Assembly (NCBI GenBank): GCA_963596435.1
Contig: CAVBMG010000079.1
Location: 1 to 15,292 of the forward strand
Source: COE1 sp963596435
Lineage (GTDB): Bacteria > Bacillota > Clostridia > Lachnospirales > Lachnospiraceae
DNA: 15,292 bases
Direction of reading: 5' to 3'
How positions within the stretch are numbered: the stretch's first letter is position 1; each line of letters begins with the position of its first letter. Under the pieces are notes generated by a model. That model was not told the DNA's origin and did no database searches. It saw only the letters and a program-made list of their open reading frames with translations. The translations under genes were made by a program, and so were the position numbers. Below, piece after piece: positions 6,649-14,868 of the stretch.

Positions 6649-7623
6649 ATGTCCAAAGAGATTAAGTGCATTGGTGTGTTGACAAGTGGTGGAGATGCAC
6701 CGGGTATGAATGCAGCAATCCGTGCAGTTGTTAGAAAAGCTATTTCTAATGGCGTTACGGTAAAGGGTATTAAGAGAGGTTACGCAGGTCTTTTAAATGA
6801 AGAGATCGTTGACATGCAGAAGCAGAACGTTTCTGATATTATTCAGCGTGGTGGTACAATTCTTGGTACAGCTCGTTGCCTGGAATTCAAGGAGCCGGAT
6901 GTACAGGCCCATGCAGCAGACATCTGTAGAAAGCACGGTATCGATGGCTTGGTAGTAATTGGCGGTGACGGTTCTTATCGTGGTGCGCAGGCTCTTGCGA
7001 GAAATGGAATCAATACTATCGGTCTTCCTGGTACAATCGACCTTGATATTGCATGTACAGAATATACCATTGGATTTGATACAGCAATCAACACAGCAAT
7101 GGAAGCCATTGATAAGGTAAGAGATACCTCTTCATCTCATGAGAGATGTTCTATTATCGAAGTTATGGGACGTAATGCAGGCTACATTGCTTTGTGGACA
7201 GGCGTAGCAAATGGTGCAGAAGATATCCTTCTTCCTGAGAAATATGATTATAACGAGCAGGAACTGATCAACAATATCATTGCCAGCAGAAAACGTGGTA
7301 AGACTCACCATATCATTGTAAATGCAGAAGGTATTGGACATTCTACATCTATGGCTAAGAGAATTGAAGCAGCTACAGGTATTGAGACTCGTGCAACAAT
7401 TCTTGGTTACTTACAGCGTGGCGGCAGCCCTACATGTAAAGACCGTTTCTATGCTTCTATCATGGGTGCTTATGCAGCAGATATTCTGTGTGCAGGTAAG
7501 TCCAACCGTGTTGTAGCATACAAGCATGGCGAATTTGTAGACTTCGACATTGAAGAAGCATTGAATATGGAGAAGACAATCAACGAATATCAGTATGATA
7601 TCTGTAGAAAGTTATCCAGATAA
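6649..7623 (+). CDS. pfkA: ATP-dependent 6-phosphofructokinase
   Basis: Phosphorylates fructose 6-phosphate to fructose 1,6-bisphosphate, the committed step of glycolysis, as a cytosolic homotetramer. The 324 residues fit the bacterial PfkA length (about 320). The N-terminal LTSGGDAPGMN and the GGDGSY at 105-110 form the nucleotide site; glycine after GGD and glycine in PGTID are the ATP-type residues rather than the PPi-type D/K pair. PGTIDLDI holds the catalytic aspartate (D131) and D133; most PfkA have TIDNDI, so the N-to-L change here is notable. EVMGRNAGY and LGYLQRGGSP are substrate and allosteric-interface blocks. AGGAGG precedes the ATG. It is monocistronic: a strong terminator follows. 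Confidence 0.97.
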   Translation: MSKEIKCIGVLTSGGDAPGMNAAIRAVVRKAISNGVTVKGIKRGYAGLLNEEIVDMQKQNVSDIIQRGGTILGTARCLEFKEPDVQAHAADICRKHGIDGLVVIGGDGSYRGAQALARNGINTIGLPGTIDLDIACTEYTIGFDTAINTAMEAIDKVRDTSSSHERCSIIEVMGRNAGYIALWTGVANGAEDILLPEKYDYNEQELINNIIASRKRGKTHHIIVNAEGIGHSTSMAKRIEAATGIETRATILGYLQRGGSPTCKDRFYASIMGAYAADILCAGKSNRVVAYKHGEFVDFDIEEALNMEKTINEYQYDICRKLSR

Positions 7624-7650
7624 TCAGGATTAATAAATAAAGTCAAATAA

Positions 7651-7690
7651 AACAATCCGAAGATAAGATTCTTATTTTCGGATTGTTTTT
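7651..7690 (+). terminator. Rho-independent terminator of pfkA
   Basis: AACAATCCGAA (7651-7661) pairs with TTCGGATTGTT (7677-7687), with further pairing inside (ATAAG/CTTAT), and is followed by the T-run 7686-7690. It lies 27 bases after the stop. Confidence 0.85.
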
Positions 7691-7711
7691 GTTATGGCAG
7701 ATTGCTATAAT
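7683..7711 (+). promoter_or_regulatory. Putative trkH promoter overlapping the pfkA terminator
   Basis: TTGTTT (7683-7688), 17 bases, then TGC-TATAAT (TATAAT 7706-7711, extended -10). The -35 box lies inside the 3' arm and T-run of the pfkA terminator, so the two signals share DNA. Confidence 0.6.
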
Positions 7712-7750
7712 GAGCCTAGTATATAACGTATAAAGGAGATCTAAGGGGAG

Positions 7751-9097
7751 TTGAAAAAACAAAATAAATACAAGATTAAACGTTCAACTACCAGACTGGT
7801 GGCGTTAGGTTTTGCATTGATCATAGTGATCGGTACAATACTGTTGAGTTTGCCGATTTCCGTGCGCTCAGGGCAGCCCAATGTCCTGAATGCACTTTTT
7901 ACAGCGACTTCAGCGACTTGTGTGACAGGGCTGATCGTAGCAGACACATATCAGAACTGGACTACGTTTGGAATTGTCGTGATTTTCACGTTGATTCAGA
8001 TAGGTGGTCTGGGATTTATGACGATAGGTGTCTATATCTCTATTATCCTGAAGAAGAAGATAGGATTAAAACAGCGTGAGAATCTGCAGGAAAGTGTAAA
8101 CTCCATGGAGATAGCAGGGGTAGTAAGACTTGCACGCAAGATTGTGCAGGGAACTCTTTTAATAGAAGGAATCGGAGCGTTGCTGTTATCGACCAGGTTT
8201 ATTCCACGATTCGGATTATTGCGTGGAATTGCTTTTTCTATTTTTCATGCAGTGTCGGCTTTTTGCAATGCAGGCTTTGACCTGATGGGGTGCGAAGAGG
8301 CTTATGCATCACTGGTGTCTTTTGAAGGAGATGTTCTGGTCAATATGGTGGTCATGTTCCTGATTCTGACCGGAGGTATCGGCTTTATTGTATGGGATGA
8401 CCTGATGCGTAACAAATGGCATTTTAAGAAGTACTTACTGCATACGAAGATTGTTCTGACGGTTACAATCGGATTGACGGTAATTACTACAATTGCGTTC
8501 CTGCTTCTTGAGAATCATGGAGTATTGGCTGGATTAACACCAGTGGAAAAGGCATTAGGCGCAGCCTTTTGCTCTGTAACACCGAGAACAGCAGGATTTA
8601 ATACCACAGATGTGGCAGGACTCTCCAATGCAGGGAAAATGCTGACGATATTGCTGATGTTCATAGGCGGAAGCCCTGGTTCTACAGCAGGTGGAGCCAA
8701 GACGACAACGATTGTGGTATTGCTTCTGTATGCAGCAGCCATGATACGAAATCACGAAGATATCAATCTGTTTGGCAGGAGACTGACAGATGATGTGGTA
8801 AAGAAGGCAAATGCAGTTGTAGTGACCAATTTTATGCTGGCTGCGCTGGCAGCGATCATCATTATGGCAATGCAGCCTTTTGATATGGCAGACGTACTGC
8901 TGGAAGTATTTTCAGCAATCAATACAGTGGGAATGAGCACGGGTATAACCAGAGATTTGAACACCGTGTCACGATTGATTCTGATTGTACTAATGTATTG
9001 TGGACGATTGGGCAGTTTGTCTTTTGCACTGGTATTTGCCCAGAAAAACACATCAGATACCATCAGGCTTCCGCAGGAAAAGATTATAGTAGGATAG
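7751..9097 (+). CDS. trkH: TrkH/KtrB-family potassium channel subunit
   Basis: The membrane part of a Trk/Ktr K+ uptake system, 448 residues, the short length of KtrB-type members. Four membrane-pore-membrane repeats are visible through their filter loops: TATSATCVTGL, HAVSAFCNAGFD, CSVTPRTAGFNT and SAINTVGMSTG, each with the filter glycine. The GGSPGSTAGGAKTTT stretch between the third and fourth units is the intramembrane gating loop. The cytosolic tail is short. The TTG at 7751 is the only sensible start: AAAGGAG lies 12 bases before it, and a second AAGGGGAG directly abuts the start, so initiation may be inefficient. The regulator follows after 9 bases. The pair imports K+ for turgor and pH control; Na+ dependence is known for KtrB but not readable here. 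Confidence 0.93.
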   Translation: MKKQNKYKIKRSTTRLVALGFALIIVIGTILLSLPISVRSGQPNVLNALFTATSATCVTGLIVADTYQNWTTFGIVVIFTLIQIGGLGFMTIGVYISIILKKKIGLKQRENLQESVNSMEIAGVVRLARKIVQGTLLIEGIGALLLSTRFIPRFGLLRGIAFSIFHAVSAFCNAGFDLMGCEEAYASLVSFEGDVLVNMVVMFLILTGGIGFIVWDDLMRNKWHFKKYLLHTKIVLTVTIGLTVITTIAFLLLENHGVLAGLTPVEKALGAAFCSVTPRTAGFNTTDVAGLSNAGKMLTILLMFIGGSPGSTAGGAKTTTIVVLLLYAAAMIRNHEDINLFGRRLTDDVVKKANAVVVTNFMLAALAAIIIMAMQPFDMADVLLEVFSAINTVGMSTGITRDLNTVSRLILIVLMYCGRLGSLSFALVFAQKNTSDTIRLPQEKIIVG

Positions 9098-9106
9098 GAG
9101 AACGCA

Positions 9107-9778
9107 ATGAAATCAATATTGATTATTGGAATGGGACGTTTTGGACATCATCTGGCGAAGAACTTTCTGGAAAATGGACATGACGTCATGATTATAGATG
9201 AGAATGAAGAAGCCATTGAGGATATGGTGCCATATGCTACCAGCTCCAAGATTGGTGACTGCACCAGGGAAGAAGTATTAAAGACAATAGGTGTGAGGAA
9301 TTTTGATGCCGTATTTGTCTGCATAGGTACGAATTTCCAGAGCAGTCTGGAGATTACAAGTCTAGTAAAGGAACTGGGGGCTAAGCGGGTCATCAGTAAA
9401 GTGACCAGGGATATTCAGGCGAAGTTCCTGTTGCGCAATGGGGCAGATGAGGTAATCTATCCGGATAAGGACATTGCGGAGAAATGGGCAGAGCGTTACA
9501 GTCTGGATAATATATTTGACTATATTGATCTCCCAGGCCCTTATGGAATCTATGAAATCAGCCCTTTGCAGGAATGGGTAGGCAAGAGCATCAGAGAGTC
9601 TAACATTGCCGCAAAATACAAGGTGTCCATTCTTGGTATCCGCAGGGGTGAGGATGAGGAAATGAATATCATGCCCTCAGCAGATTATGTGATTCAGGAT
9701 AAAGAACACCTCATGGTCATGGCGCACAATGATGTGGCAGCCAGACTTTTGGACACAAGGAAAAAACATAAGAAATAA
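9107..9778 (+). CDS. trkA: TrkA/KtrA-family RCK regulator of potassium uptake
   Basis: A cytosolic gating ring subunit for the preceding channel. Residues 1-135 form an RCK-N Rossmann domain with GMGRFG near the start and the acidic IIDENEE after the second strand, which bind NAD(H) or ATP/ADP. Residues from about 140 form an RCK-C domain (GPYGIYEISPLQEWVGKSIR, DYVIQDKEHLMVMA). With 223 residues it has one RCK-N and one RCK-C, as in KtrA, rather than the tandem form of enterobacterial TrkA. In Firmicutes RCK-C domains of KtrA bind c-di-AMP, which closes the channel; that is family knowledge, not visible here. TAGGAG precedes the ATG by 6 bases; the gene follows trkH by 9 bases. Confidence 0.94.
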   Translation: MKSILIIGMGRFGHHLAKNFLENGHDVMIIDENEEAIEDMVPYATSSKIGDCTREEVLKTIGVRNFDAVFVCIGTNFQSSLEITSLVKELGAKRVISKVTRDIQAKFLLRNGADEVIYPDKDIAEKWAERYSLDNIFDYIDLPGPYGIYEISPLQEWVGKSIRESNIAAKYKVSILGIRRGEDEEMNIMPSADYVIQDKEHLMVMAHNDVAARLLDTRKKHKK

Positions 9779-9807
9779 GTATAGGAATTAAACACAGGGA
9801 GATTAGA

Positions 9808-10596
9808 ATGATAACAAGCGCTTCAAATCAGAGAATGAAGAATTTAATGGCGTTATGCCAGAAATCCAAGGAGCGGCGCGCACAGCAGTCTTTTATTGTA
9901 GAGGGATCTAAGATGTTTCTGGAAGCGCCACAGGCGTGGATCAAGGAAGTCTATGTATCAGAGAGCTTCTGGGCAAAGTGCAGCTTTAAGGATTGCCTCA
10001 AGACGACAGGCTATGAGATTGTATCTGATGATGTATTTAAAAGAGTTGCAGATACCAGAACGCCACAGGGAATTCTGAGTGTATTAAAGACACCGCACTA
10101 TGAACTGGAACAGCTGCTGACGCAAAAGGCACCACTTCTGGTCATATTGGAGGATTTACAGGACCCGGGCAATCTTGGTACGATTCTGAGAGCGGCAGAG
10201 GGCGCGGGAGTAGATGGTGTCATTATGACAAAAGACACGGTAGATATCTTTAATCCCAAGGTAATCAGGGCTACGATGGGATCAATCTACAGAATGCCTT
10301 TTTATCAGACAACGGATCTGAAGGACACGATTTACACGTTGAAAAATAAAGGAATCCAGGTCTATGCAGCACATCTGGAGGACAGTGTGTGTTATGATGA
10401 GGCAGACTATCGTGTTGGAACAGCATTTCTCATTGGAAATGAAGGAAATGGATTGAAGAGAGAGACTGCAGACGCAGCAACGAGATATATCAAGATTCCC
10501 ATGTTGGGACAGGTGGAATCACTTAATGCGGCAATGGCAACTTCCATACTCATGTATGAGGCAGCCAGACAAAGGCGAGAAAGGCATGGTTATTAA
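9808..10596 (+). CDS. TrmH/SpoU-family RNA 2'-O-ribose methyltransferase
   Basis: A 262-residue SPOUT methyltransferase that transfers a methyl group from S-adenosylmethionine to a ribose 2'-OH in rRNA or tRNA. The N-terminal substrate-binding domain (TSASNQRMKNLMALCQKS, then FIVEGSKMF) is followed by the knotted domain with motif 1 (DPGNLGTILRAAEG), motif 2 (FLIGNEGNGL) and motif 3 (IPMLGQVESLNAAMATSI). The layout is like the RlmB/TsnR-type proteins of Clostridia; the target nucleotide cannot be read from sequence. GGGAG precedes the ATG. It follows trkA by 29 bases, and its end overlaps or abuts the proC start, so one transcript is likely. Confidence 0.9.
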   Translation: MITSASNQRMKNLMALCQKSKERRAQQSFIVEGSKMFLEAPQAWIKEVYVSESFWAKCSFKDCLKTTGYEIVSDDVFKRVADTRTPQGILSVLKTPHYELEQLLTQKAPLLVILEDLQDPGNLGTILRAAEGAGVDGVIMTKDTVDIFNPKVIRATMGSIYRMPFYQTTDLKDTIYTLKNKGIQVYAAHLEDSVCYDEADYRVGTAFLIGNEGNGLKRETADAATRYIKIPMLGQVESLNAAMATSILMYEAARQRRERHGY

Positions 10597-11392
10597 AATG
10601 AAGATTGGTTTTATAGGTTTGGGAAATATGGCGAATGCCATGATCGGTGGAATTCTTGCGAAGGGATTGTATACAAAAGAAGAACTGATAGGGTCTTCCA
10701 AAACAGAAGCGACTGCAAAACGTATTCATGAGAAATATGGTATCAAAACATGCACAGATAATGCGGCAATTGCCAAAGAAGCAGATGTTGTTGTGCTGGC
10801 GGTAAAGCCTGTCTTTTTCCCAGAAGTAATTAAAGAAATTAAGGAGTTTGTAACAAATGACACGCTTGTCATTTCTATTGCGGCAGGTAAAAGCCTTGAC
10901 TGGATTGAGAAGGAATTCGGTAAGGCAATCCGTCTGGTAAGATGTATGCCGAATGTACCTGCACTTGTTGGGGAAGCATGTACTGGCGTATGCATTAATA
11001 ATACAGTCACAAAGGATGATGAGAAGCTTGCTCTGGAACTGATGGAGAGCTTCGGCAAGGCAAGCCTGATACCGGAAAGGCTGATGGATGCGGTAATTGG
11101 TGTCAGTGGCAGTTCACCGGCGTATGTATTCATGTTCATAGAAGCTATGGCAGATGCAGCAGTACAGGCGGGAATGCCAAGAAGCCAGGCATATGAATTC
11201 GCAGCGCAGTCCGTAATGGGAAGTGCAAAGATGGTTCTTGAGACCGGCAAGCACCCTGCAGAACTCAAAGATATGGTATGCTCTCCTGCGGGAACTACCA
11301 TCGAAGCGGTGAAAGTCCTGGAAGAGAAAGGATTTCGTGCAGCTGTTATGGATGCCATGGAAGCCTGTGTCAACAAATCAAAATCCATGTAA
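10586..11392 (+). CDS. proC: Pyrroline-5-carboxylate reductase
   Basis: Reduces 1-pyrroline-5-carboxylate to proline with NAD(P)H, the last step of proline synthesis; cytosolic oligomer. IGFIGLGNMANAMIGG is the Rossmann dinucleotide loop, RCMPNVPALVGEACTG and GVSGSSPAYVFMFIEAMAD are the conserved central blocks, and VCSPAGTTIEAVKVLEEKGFRAAVMDA is the C-terminal signature of the dimer helical domain. Two in-frame ATGs are possible: 10586 (AAAGG ten bases upstream, overlaps the preceding stop by 11 bases) and 10598, which gives the classic MKIGFIG beginning. I list the first; the difference is four residues. Product is about 268 residues, normal for ProC. Confidence 0.95.
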   Translation: MVIKMKIGFIGLGNMANAMIGGILAKGLYTKEELIGSSKTEATAKRIHEKYGIKTCTDNAAIAKEADVVVLAVKPVFFPEVIKEIKEFVTNDTLVISIAAGKSLDWIEKEFGKAIRLVRCMPNVPALVGEACTGVCINNTVTKDDEKLALELMESFGKASLIPERLMDAVIGVSGSSPAYVFMFIEAMADAAVQAGMPRSQAYEFAAQSVMGSAKMVLETGKHPAELKDMVCSPAGTTIEAVKVLEEKGFRAAVMDAMEACVNKSKSM

Positions 11393-11424
11393 TTTTTTGT
11401 AAAAAGTGCATAGAAAAGACAGAC

Positions 11425-11460
11425 AAAGAGTCCGTTCACTTGACAAGTGGCGGACTCTTT
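11425..11460 (+). terminator. Terminator hairpin after proC
   Basis: AAAGAGTCCG (11425-11434) pairs with CGGACTCTTT (11451-11460), and CACTT-GAC-AAGTG pairs inside, giving a long, nearly perfect stem. Only a few T bases follow (GCTATTATAT), but the stem itself ends in TCTTT. Confidence 0.7.
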
Positions 11461-11485
11461 GCTATTATATAAAATCGTAATGATG

Positions 11486-11513
11486 TTAACAAAAACGTAA
11501 CATTTGTTATAAG
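11486..11513 (+). promoter_or_regulatory. Putative promoter of the cell wall hydrolase
   Basis: TTAACA (11486-11491) and TATAAG (11508-11513) are 16 bases apart, about 44 bases before the ATG. GTTAAC and GTAAC recur nearby (11485-11490 and 11497-11501), which might matter for a regulator. Confidence 0.45.
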
Positions 11514-11556
11514 ATTGTATTAAGAACGAAAAGACTTTGAAAAATTGGAGAAAACT

Positions 11557-12720
11557 ATGGAAACAAATCTTAGAAAATGGAGTTCCATGCTATATGTACT
11601 GTGTCTGGCAATGGTAATGACAATGATGCCTATTACTACAGATGCTGCTGAGACACGGGATTTGGTAGTGACAACATCTACTAAGAAGCAACAGGATACT
11701 TCAATAGAGCAGTTGAATGCAGGAGCTGCCGTTCTGGTAGATGTGGATGTGGCAATGAATGATGCAGAGCTTACCGCATTGGTCAGAAAACAGACCTCAG
11801 ATATTGCTCCAATCCATGCAATGGATGAGAAGGACACGGAATCTACACTTGTTATGGCAAAAGTTAATCAGTATGTTAATATACGTAAAGAGCCGAATCA
11901 GGATTCTGAGAAAGTCGGAGTATTATATAAGGATTGTGGCGGTGACATTCTGCAACGTCAGGACAACTGGACCAAGATTCAGTCCGGTGATGTGACAGGA
12001 TGGGTCAGCGACGATTATCTGTATTTTGGAGAAGAAGCACAGAAGGAAGCGAAGGAAGTTGGTATTCTGACAGCTTATTCAGAGACAGAGACACTTCGTG
12101 TCAGAAAAGAAGCAAGCCTGGATTCAGGAGTGCTTGGATTACTGGCTATGGGCGAAGCTGTAGAAGCAATAGAGGAAGACGGTGACTGGGTAAGCATCAA
12201 TTATGAAGGCGAGACCGGTTATGTGGCTGCAGAATATGTGAAGGTAGAGTTTGATCTGGATACAGCAGAGTCTGTAGAAGCAATCCAGGCAAGAGAGGCA
12301 GCAGAGAAGGAAGCAGCCAGAGCAAAGGCGGCAGCAGAGAGAGAAGCAACACGTAAGCAGCAGAAGGAAGCAGTTCTTACATCCGCATCAGAGTTGAATA
12401 TTCTTGCAGCTCTTGTACAGTGTGAAGCAGGTGGAGAGAGCTATGAGGGACAGCTTGCTGTGGCATCTGTTGTTATGAACCGTGTCAGATGTGGAGCATA
12501 TCCTAATACGATTACAGATGTAATCTATGCATCAGGTCAGTTCTCACCGGCTAATTCCACGAAGATGAGCAATCTGGCATTGAGCGGTAATATCAAAGCC
12601 AGCTGTCTACAGGCAGCACAGGAAGCAATCAACGGCAACTGCAATATCGGAGATGCACTGCATTTCAGAAGAGCAGGGAACAAAGATGGCATTATTATTG
12701 GAAATCATGTATTCTGGTAA
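11557..12720 (+). CDS. Secreted cell wall hydrolase: two SH3 domains and a SleB/CwlJ catalytic domain
   Basis: A 387-residue exported peptidoglycan hydrolase. Residues 1 to about 29 form a Sec signal peptide (NLRKWSSMLYVLCLAMVMTM, cleavage probably near TTDAAE). Two bacterial SH3 domains follow: KVNQYVNIRKEPNQDSEKVG to GWVSDDYLYFG (about 100-155) and ETETLRVRKEASLDSGVLG to GYVAAEYVKVE (about 170-230). An Ala/Glu/Arg-rich helical linker (about 240-275) leads to a Hydrolase_2 (SleB/CwlJ) domain beginning LAALVQCEAGGESYEGQLA, with E290 the expected catalytic glutamate, and ending HFRRAGNKDGIIIGNHVFW at the C-terminus. SleB/CwlJ enzymes in bacilli open spore cortex; SH3-bearing versions in Lachnospiraceae are more likely vegetative wall enzymes, so I do not call it sleB. 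The ATG at 11557 has GGAG six bases upstream. Confidence 0.9.
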   Translation: METNLRKWSSMLYVLCLAMVMTMMPITTDAAETRDLVVTTSTKKQQDTSIEQLNAGAAVLVDVDVAMNDAELTALVRKQTSDIAPIHAMDEKDTESTLVMAKVNQYVNIRKEPNQDSEKVGVLYKDCGGDILQRQDNWTKIQSGDVTGWVSDDYLYFGEEAQKEAKEVGILTAYSETETLRVRKEASLDSGVLGLLAMGEAVEAIEEDGDWVSINYEGETGYVAAEYVKVEFDLDTAESVEAIQAREAAEKEAARAKAAAEREATRKQQKEAVLTSASELNILAALVQCEAGGESYEGQLAVASVVMNRVRCGAYPNTITDVIYASGQFSPANSTKMSNLALSGNIKASCLQAAQEAINGNCNIGDALHFRRAGNKDGIIIGNHVFW

Positions 12721-12729
12721 TTTGGATTT

Positions 12730-12761
12730 AAAGTGCAGATAATCGCGTCTGCACTTTTTTT
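12730..12761 (+). terminator. Rho-independent terminator of the hydrolase gene
   Basis: AAAGTGCAGA (12730-12739), loop TAATCGCG, TCTGCACTTT (12748-12757) and a continuing T-run to 12761. A textbook terminator 9 bases after the stop. Confidence 0.93.
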
Positions 12762-12795
12762 GTCCTGAGAGTCCTGTGCGTACTCTTTGTTTTTC

Positions 12796-12824
12796 TTGCC
12801 CAGATACATAAAACGTAGTACAAT
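12796..12824 (+). promoter_or_regulatory. Putative sigma-A promoter of argF
   Basis: TTGCCC (12796-12801), a 17-base spacer and TACAAT (12819-12824), 44 bases before the argF ATG. A TGAATA half-site (12835-12840) near the expected transcript start could be part of an ArgR operator, but the second half is poor. Confidence 0.6.
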
Positions 12825-12868
12825 GGAGCTATTCTGAATAGTTACCAACATTTGAAGGAGGAGAAGTT

Positions 12869-13858
12869 ATGGATTTAAAAGGACGTCATTTTTTAACACT
12901 TAAAGATTATACACCGGAAGAGATTGTATATCTTTTGGATTTGGCTGCTTCCTACAAGGAGAAGAAGAAGAAGGGAATCCCTCATGATACACTTCGTGGT
13001 AAGAACGTAGCACTTATTTTTGAAAAGACAAGTACAAGAACCAGATGCTCCTTTGAAGTGGCAGCACATGATCTGGGAATGGGAACAACTTATCTTGACC
13101 CTACAGGATCACAGATTGGTAAGAAAGAAAGTATTGCCGATACAGCAAGAGTATTGGGAAGAATGTATGAAGGTATTGAATATAGAGGTTTTGAACAGAC
13201 TATCGTAGAGGAACTGGCAAAATATGCAGGTGTACCTGTATGGAATGGTCTGACCAATGAATATCACCCTACACAGATGTTAGCAGATATGCTCACGATC
13301 AGAGAGCATTTTGGTACACTCAAGGGAATTAAACTGACTTATATGGGAGATGCTCGCTACAATATGGGTAATTCCCTGATGATCGCATGCTCCAAGTTAG
13401 GTATGCATTTTACTGCATGTACAGCGAAAGAATATTTCCCGGCTGCAGAGCTCGTAGCACAGTGTCAGGAATATGCCAGGGAATCAGGTGCTACCATTAC
13501 ACTTACAGAGGATGTAGATGCAGGAACTAAGAATGTAGATGTTATTTACACAGATGTATGGGTATCTATGGGTGAGCCTGAGGAAGTATGGGCAGAACGT
13601 ATTAAAGTTCTTTCTCCTTATAAGGTTACAAGCGATGTAATGCGTAATGCTGGGGAAAAGGCAATCTTCCTGCATTGTCTGCCTGCTTTCCATGATCTGA
13701 AGACCAAGATCGGTAAGGAACAGGGAGAAAAGTATGGATTTACAGATCTGGAAGTAACAGATGAAGTGTTTGAATCTGCACAGTCTCTTGTCTTTGATGA
13801 GGCAGAGAACCGTATGCATACCATTAAAGCTGTCATGGCAGCTACTTTGGGGGCATAA
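12869..13858 (+). CDS. argF: Ornithine carbamoyltransferase
   Basis: Joins carbamoyl phosphate and ornithine to citrulline in arginine synthesis; cytosolic trimer. All signatures are present in 329 residues: STRTR at 55-59 (carbamoyl phosphate binding), HPTQ from 133, SMG at 233-235 (ornithine loop) and HCLP at 269-272 with the catalytic cysteine. DPTGSQIGKKESIADTARVL is the carbamoyl-phosphate-side loop. The same family includes catabolic ArcB; no arcA, arcC or arcD lies nearby and the gene heads an operon with birA, so the anabolic role is favoured. GGAGGAG precedes the ATG. Confidence 0.96.
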   Translation: MDLKGRHFLTLKDYTPEEIVYLLDLAASYKEKKKKGIPHDTLRGKNVALIFEKTSTRTRCSFEVAAHDLGMGTTYLDPTGSQIGKKESIADTARVLGRMYEGIEYRGFEQTIVEELAKYAGVPVWNGLTNEYHPTQMLADMLTIREHFGTLKGIKLTYMGDARYNMGNSLMIACSKLGMHFTACTAKEYFPAAELVAQCQEYARESGATITLTEDVDAGTKNVDVIYTDVWVSMGEPEEVWAERIKVLSPYKVTSDVMRNAGEKAIFLHCLPAFHDLKTKIGKEQGEKYGFTDLEVTDEVFESAQSLVFDEAENRMHTIKAVMAATLGA

Positions 13859-13863
13859 GATAT

Positions 13864-14847
13864 ATGAACAAGGAAGAGATTGTCCGTCTTTTGAAAGAGA
13901 AGGATGATTATGTCAGTGGACAGGAATTATGTGAGTATTTTGGGGTATCCAGAACTGCTGTGTGGAAGGCAATCAAACAGCTGGAGAAGGATGGCTATCA
14001 GATTGAAGCAGTCAATAATAAAGGATACCGTCTGACGGAAAATGATGATATGATGTCTGCAATTGAGATCAGCGCCAATATAGATACCAAATGGGTGGCA
14101 AGAAATCTCGTTTATCACAAAGAGACAGGTTCTACCAATCTGGATGTAAAGGCACTGGCAGAAGAAGGCAAGCCGGAGGGAACTCTGGTAGTGGCTGACA
14201 TGCAGACAACGGGAAGAGGCAGAAGAGGCAGAGCCTGGATATCTCCTTCAGGAGAAGCCATTTATATGTCTTTACTGCTTCGCCCTGACTGCAACCCGGA
14301 TAAGGCATCTGCACTGACACTGGTCATGGCACTGGCGGTTGTGGAGGCGCTGGAAGAGATCGACCCTGACGGCTGTGGTATCAAGTGGCCCAATGATGTC
14401 GTAATGAACGGGAAAAAGGTATGCGGTATTCTGACAGAGATGAGTGCCGAGCTGGATGCGATACATTATGTTGTAGTGGGTGTTGGCATCAATGTGAATC
14501 AGACCTCTTTTGCTGGAGAACTGGCTGACAGAGCAACTTCACTTTACATGGAGCTTGGACATAAAGTGAACCGCTCAAGATTCATTGCAAGAGTCATGCA
14601 TTATTTTGAACAGGAATACGAGATATTCCAGAAGACATATGATCTGTCAGGGCTGGTAGATACTTACAACAAATATCTGTTGAACAGAGAAAAGAAAGTA
14701 CGAGTACTTGATCCTAAGGGTGAATACGAAGGAATCGCCCGCAGTATCAATGAGAAGGGCGAACTTCTGGTTGAGAAAGAGGATGGAGAGATTATTGCCG
14801 TGTATGCCGGTGAAGTATCAGTCAGAGGCATATATGGATATGTATAA
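13864..14847 (+). CDS. birA: Bifunctional biotin-protein ligase and biotin repressor
   Basis: Activates biotin with ATP to biotinyl-AMP and attaches it to lysines of carboxylase carriers; the N-terminal domain represses biotin genes. In 327 residues: a winged HTH (about 1-62, GVSRTAVWKAIKQLEKDGYQ), the catalytic domain with GRGRRGRAW (117-125), the biotinyl-AMP loop, and KWPNDV from K174, then VGVGINVN, and a C-terminal SH3-like BPL domain (VRVLDPKGEYEGIARSI). The HTH makes it the regulatory (group II) type. It starts 5 bases after argF, with only a weak ribosome binding site inside the end of argF, so translational coupling is likely. No biotin operon is in view. Confidence 0.95.
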   Translation: MNKEEIVRLLKEKDDYVSGQELCEYFGVSRTAVWKAIKQLEKDGYQIEAVNNKGYRLTENDDMMSAIEISANIDTKWVARNLVYHKETGSTNLDVKALAEEGKPEGTLVVADMQTTGRGRRGRAWISPSGEAIYMSLLLRPDCNPDKASALTLVMALAVVEALEEIDPDGCGIKWPNDVVMNGKKVCGILTEMSAELDAIHYVVVGVGINVNQTSFAGELADRATSLYMELGHKVNRSRFIARVMHYFEQEYEIFQKTYDLSGLVDTYNKYLLNREKKVRVLDPKGEYEGIARSINEKGELLVEKEDGEIIAVYAGEVSVRGIYGYV

Positions 14848-14868
14848 TTAGGAAAAGGCTGGTAAACA

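Noticed and set aside
7691..7750. c-di-AMP (ydaO-type) riboswitch before the potassium genes
   Set aside because: The leader between promoter and start is only about 35 bases, far too short for that riboswitch.
10726..11439. 237-codon minus-strand open frame over proC
   Set aside because: Long only because of the codon pattern of proC on the other strand; serine/alanine/threonine-rich and without family features.
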